This document shows, piece after piece, positions 6,085 through 7,610 of a stretch of 7,610 nucleotides of DNA. The notes under the pieces are model-generated. The model ran no database searches. It was given only the letters and a program-made list of their open reading frames with translations, and was not told the DNA's origin. The first letter of the stretch is position 1; each line of letters begins with the position of its first letter. Source of the DNA: a bacterium. GTDB lineage: Bacteria > Patescibacteriota > Gracilibacteria > JAUYGZ01 > DAOVYC01. The DNA lies in NCBI GenBank assembly GCA_030635805.1, contig DAOVYC010000028.1:1-7610 (forward strand). The letters are read 5' to 3'. A program made the position numbers and the translations under genes.

Positions 6085-7428
6085 ATGAAGACCACCCTTC
6101 TCACCCTCACTCAAGGATTTTTTGCCCTCTTTCTTTTTTCCATCCCCCTCCAGGTTCGTATCCTTATCCATGATACTGCCGCTTACGAAAACGGTCTTTT
6201 TTCCGAGTATCTTGCCGGATTTGTTTATATCTCGGATATTTTTCTAGTTCTCTCCGGTATTTTTTTTGGCATCTATCTTCTTCTTACTCATCATTTTCAT
6301 GACGTCTCTTTCGGTAACAAAAATATTCTCAAAATTCTTGGTCTCATTATTCTCGCCTCCCTTATTCCTCTCATTTGGGCTCAATTTCCGGGACTGATTT
6401 TGAAAGACATTTTTCACTTATTTGAATTTGGCCTAATTTATATTCTTATTCTCAACATCCCCGTAGATATAAAAGTCTGGCTTCGTATCATTATCTTTTC
6501 CGGCTTATTTCAAGCCATCATTGCTGCTTTTCAATTCTTATTTCAAAGAGATCTCGGTCTCCAATTTCTTGGAGAAAAAGTTTTGGAAAAAGGTCAAACG
6601 GGCATAGATCTTTTTGCCTGGCAGGGGAGTGAAATTCTTCGAAGTTTCGGTACTCTTTCACACCCCAACGTTCTCGCTGGTCTTCTCATCATCACCCTCT
6701 TCCTCGGTGCCATTTATCTCCACGAGAAACATGAAATTTCTAGCTTCGAAAATTCTAAAAAACATTCGTCTAGATTCGTTCAATTCGTTAAATTCGCGTT
6801 CCTATCTCCCGAAAACTCAAAAACTTATCTTTCTTTTTTTCTGTTTTTGGGTCTTCTTGTCACTTTCTCCCGTGGTGCCTGGATTGCTCTAATTATCGGC
6901 ATTATTATTCTCTTCAAATCTTTCAAACCAAAGTGGTTTAATATCAAGCATATTTATTTAATAGGCATAATTTTTCTGGCTGTTTCCACCGTTTTTCTTA
7001 CCTCCGTTTTCAATAAAGATGTTTATCGGGTTCGTCTGGAATTAATGGATATTGGCAGTAAAACTCTTATCGAAAATCCGCTTGGAGTGGGCTCTTCTCA
7101 TTTCACCTTAGACATGCAAGACACCGCCGGCAAAGTTCTCAAGCCTTACGAACACCAACCCGTTCACAACATCTTCATGATGGGGGCCGTTGAAAACGGT
7201 TTTCTCGGTCTGATTCTCTTCATCGCCCTCTGGTATTTTATCTACCAAGAAATTCACAAACATAAAAATGAACCCGAAGGAAAAATTTTCTTCAGTCTCT
7301 TCCTAATCCTCTTCCTTCTCTGGAATATCGATCACTATTTCTACGATACCTACGCCGGACAAATGATTTTCTGGGTTACTGTCGCTCTTATGAGTGCTAC
7401 GTTTCAAAGACACAAAAAACCGGCATGA
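6085..7428 (+). CDS. O-antigen ligase/polymerase-like (Wzy_C family) membrane protein
   Basis: This 447-residue protein is largely membrane-embedded, with roughly ten hydrophobic segments between residues 5 and 440. The family's landmarks appear in order: RSFGTLSHPNVLA (186-198), TFSRGAW (260-266), NPLGVGSSHF (331-340) in a large extracytoplasmic loop, and PVHNIFMMGAVENGFLG (359-375) with H361 and N362. Members such as WaaL, Wzy and PglL/PilO move lipid-linked glycans onto an acceptor or polymerise them outside the membrane. A CPR cell has no typical LPS, so a surface polysaccharide, S-layer or pilin may be the acceptor; this is inference, and no glycosyltransferase genes lie nearby to help. 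The loop at ~214-247 is unusually polar and contains a repeat-encoded FVQ-FVK-FAF motif. ATG 6085 begins the first TM segment and no Shine-Dalgarno precedes it. ychF follows 66 bp downstream on the same strand. Confidence 0.85.
   Translation: MKTTLLTLTQGFFALFLFSIPLQVRILIHDTAAYENGLFSEYLAGFVYISDIFLVLSGIFFGIYLLLTHHFHDVSFGNKNILKILGLIILASLIPLIWAQFPGLILKDIFHLFEFGLIYILILNIPVDIKVWLRIIIFSGLFQAIIAAFQFLFQRDLGLQFLGEKVLEKGQTGIDLFAWQGSEILRSFGTLSHPNVLAGLLIITLFLGAIYLHEKHEISSFENSKKHSSRFVQFVKFAFLSPENSKTYLSFFLFLGLLVTFSRGAWIALIIGIIILFKSFKPKWFNIKHIYLIGIIFLAVSTVFLTSVFNKDVYRVRLELMDIGSKTLIENPLGVGSSHFTLDMQDTAGKVLKPYEHQPVHNIFMMGAVENGFLGLILFIALWYFIYQEIHKHKNEPEGKIFFSLFLILFLLWNIDHYFYDTYAGQMIFWVTVALMSATFQRHKKPA
6764..6800 (+). 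repeat. ATTCG-type 9-bp repeat inside the ligase coding region
   Basis: ATTCGTC opens at 6764, then ATTCGTTCA, ATTCGTTAA and ATTCGCGTT run head to tail at 6774-6800 with an exact 9-bp period. Because 9 is a multiple of 3 the frame is kept, and the repeat encodes FVQ, FVK, FAF at residues 231-239. The sequence resembles the ATTCG-containing repeats just upstream of this gene, which suggests intergenic-type repeat DNA inside a variable loop. Confidence 0.6.
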
Positions 7429-7452
7429 TATAGTACTCCCGCAACTTGCAGT

Positions 7453-7487
7453 TTTTGATTTTTTATTTTTTATATTTTATTTTTTTA
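7453..7487. repeat. T-rich 7-bp-period tract before ychF
   Basis: In phase from 7453 the heptamers are TTTTGAT, TTTTTAT, TTTTTAT, ATTTTAT and TTTTTTA. The tract fills most of the 66-bp gap between the ligase and ychF. It offers a weak promoter candidate for ychF, TTGCAG (7446-7451) and TATATT (7471-7476), but the 19-bp spacer is long. The T-run could also assist termination, though no stable stem precedes it. In such AT-rich DNA the repeat period could partly be chance. Confidence 0.4.
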
Positions 7488-7494
7488 AAGACGT

Positions 7495-7610
7495 ATGTCC
7501 TTAAAAATCGGCATTACCGGCCTTCCCAACGTAGGAAAATCAACCTTGTTCAACGCCCTTACTCGTTCCAAAGGAGCCGATGCGCAGAACTATCCTTTTT
7601 GTACTATCGA
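7495..7610 (+). CDS. ychF: Ribosome-binding ATPase YchF (Obg-like ATPase), N-terminal part
   Basis: Only the first 38 codons lie in the window; the gene runs off the right edge. The protein begins [20 protein letters not shown], with a Walker A/G1 motif GLPNVGKS at residues 9-16, followed by NYPFCTI at about 32-38. This combination is characteristic of YchF/OLA1, a TRAFAC P-loop protein of the Obg family that prefers ATP to GTP and associates with ribosomes; the altered G4 motif that sets nucleotide preference lies beyond the window. ATG at 7495 gives the family's usual N-terminus. AAAG at 7487-7490 is at best a very weak ribosome binding site. Another Obg-family GTPase is the alternative, but the NYPFCTI segment favours YchF. 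Confidence 0.93.
   Translation, partial: MSLKIGITGLPNVGKSTLFNALTRSKGADAQNYPFCTI

Noticed and set aside
5920..6171. 83-residue minus-strand frame covering the divergent gap
   Set aside because: It reads through the GAGCGG array and AT-rich repeats and overlaps the ligase start; the NYKLRMTNY-like peptide is what heptameric repeats produce by chance.
3160..7428. Gracilibacteria/Absconditabacteria-type recoding of TGA as glycine
   Set aside because: TGA ends gyrA and the ligase at sensible places, and no long frame contains an internal TGA.

Overview
This window looks like a chromosomal segment from a Candidate Phyla Radiation (Patescibacteria) bacterium. The clues are a long VirB6/TrbL-like membrane protein of the kind found in CPR type IV secretion/pilus modules, a secreted SLH-CAP surface protein, no Shine-Dalgarno sequence before any gene start, and gaps filled with short-period repeat DNA. 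No rRNA or taxonomic marker is present, so this assignment is an inference. The standard genetic code fits: TGA ends gyrA and the ligase gene, and every other frame is open without recoding.

Layout. (1) 1-1911, plus strand: the C-terminal part of a VirB6/TrbL-like polytopic protein, truncated by the left edge. (2) 1912-2085: a convergent gap with a duplicated ~59-bp-spaced repeat and an array of four GAGCGG nonamers. (3) 2086-3087, minus: a secreted protein with SLH repeats and a CAP domain. (4) 3160-5901, minus: gyrA (DNA gyrase subunit A), upstream of the CAP gene and possibly co-transcribed with it across a 72-bp gap. (5) 5902-6084: a divergent promoter region with a good gyrA promoter whose -35 lies in a perfect 8-bp-stem palindrome, a second GAGCGG array, and AT-rich heptamer-like repeats. 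(6) 6085-7428, plus: a multi-pass O-antigen ligase/polymerase-like (Wzy_C) protein. (7) 7495-7610, plus: the first 38 codons of the ATPase ychF.

The genes do not form one pathway. gyrA and ychF are housekeeping genes for DNA supercoiling and a ribosome-associated ATPase. The other three belong to the cell envelope: secretion or DNA transfer channel, surface anchoring, and glycan ligation.

The most unusual content is the repeat DNA rather than any gene. Three of the four gaps hold DNA with a 7-bp period, each with a different consensus. GAGCGG nonamer arrays flank the gyrA-CAP segment in opposite orientations. Similar short-period repeats run into coding sequence, in the C-terminal tail of GyrA and in a loop of the ligase. 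No CRISPR array, tRNA, rRNA, transposase or convincing intrinsic terminator was seen.
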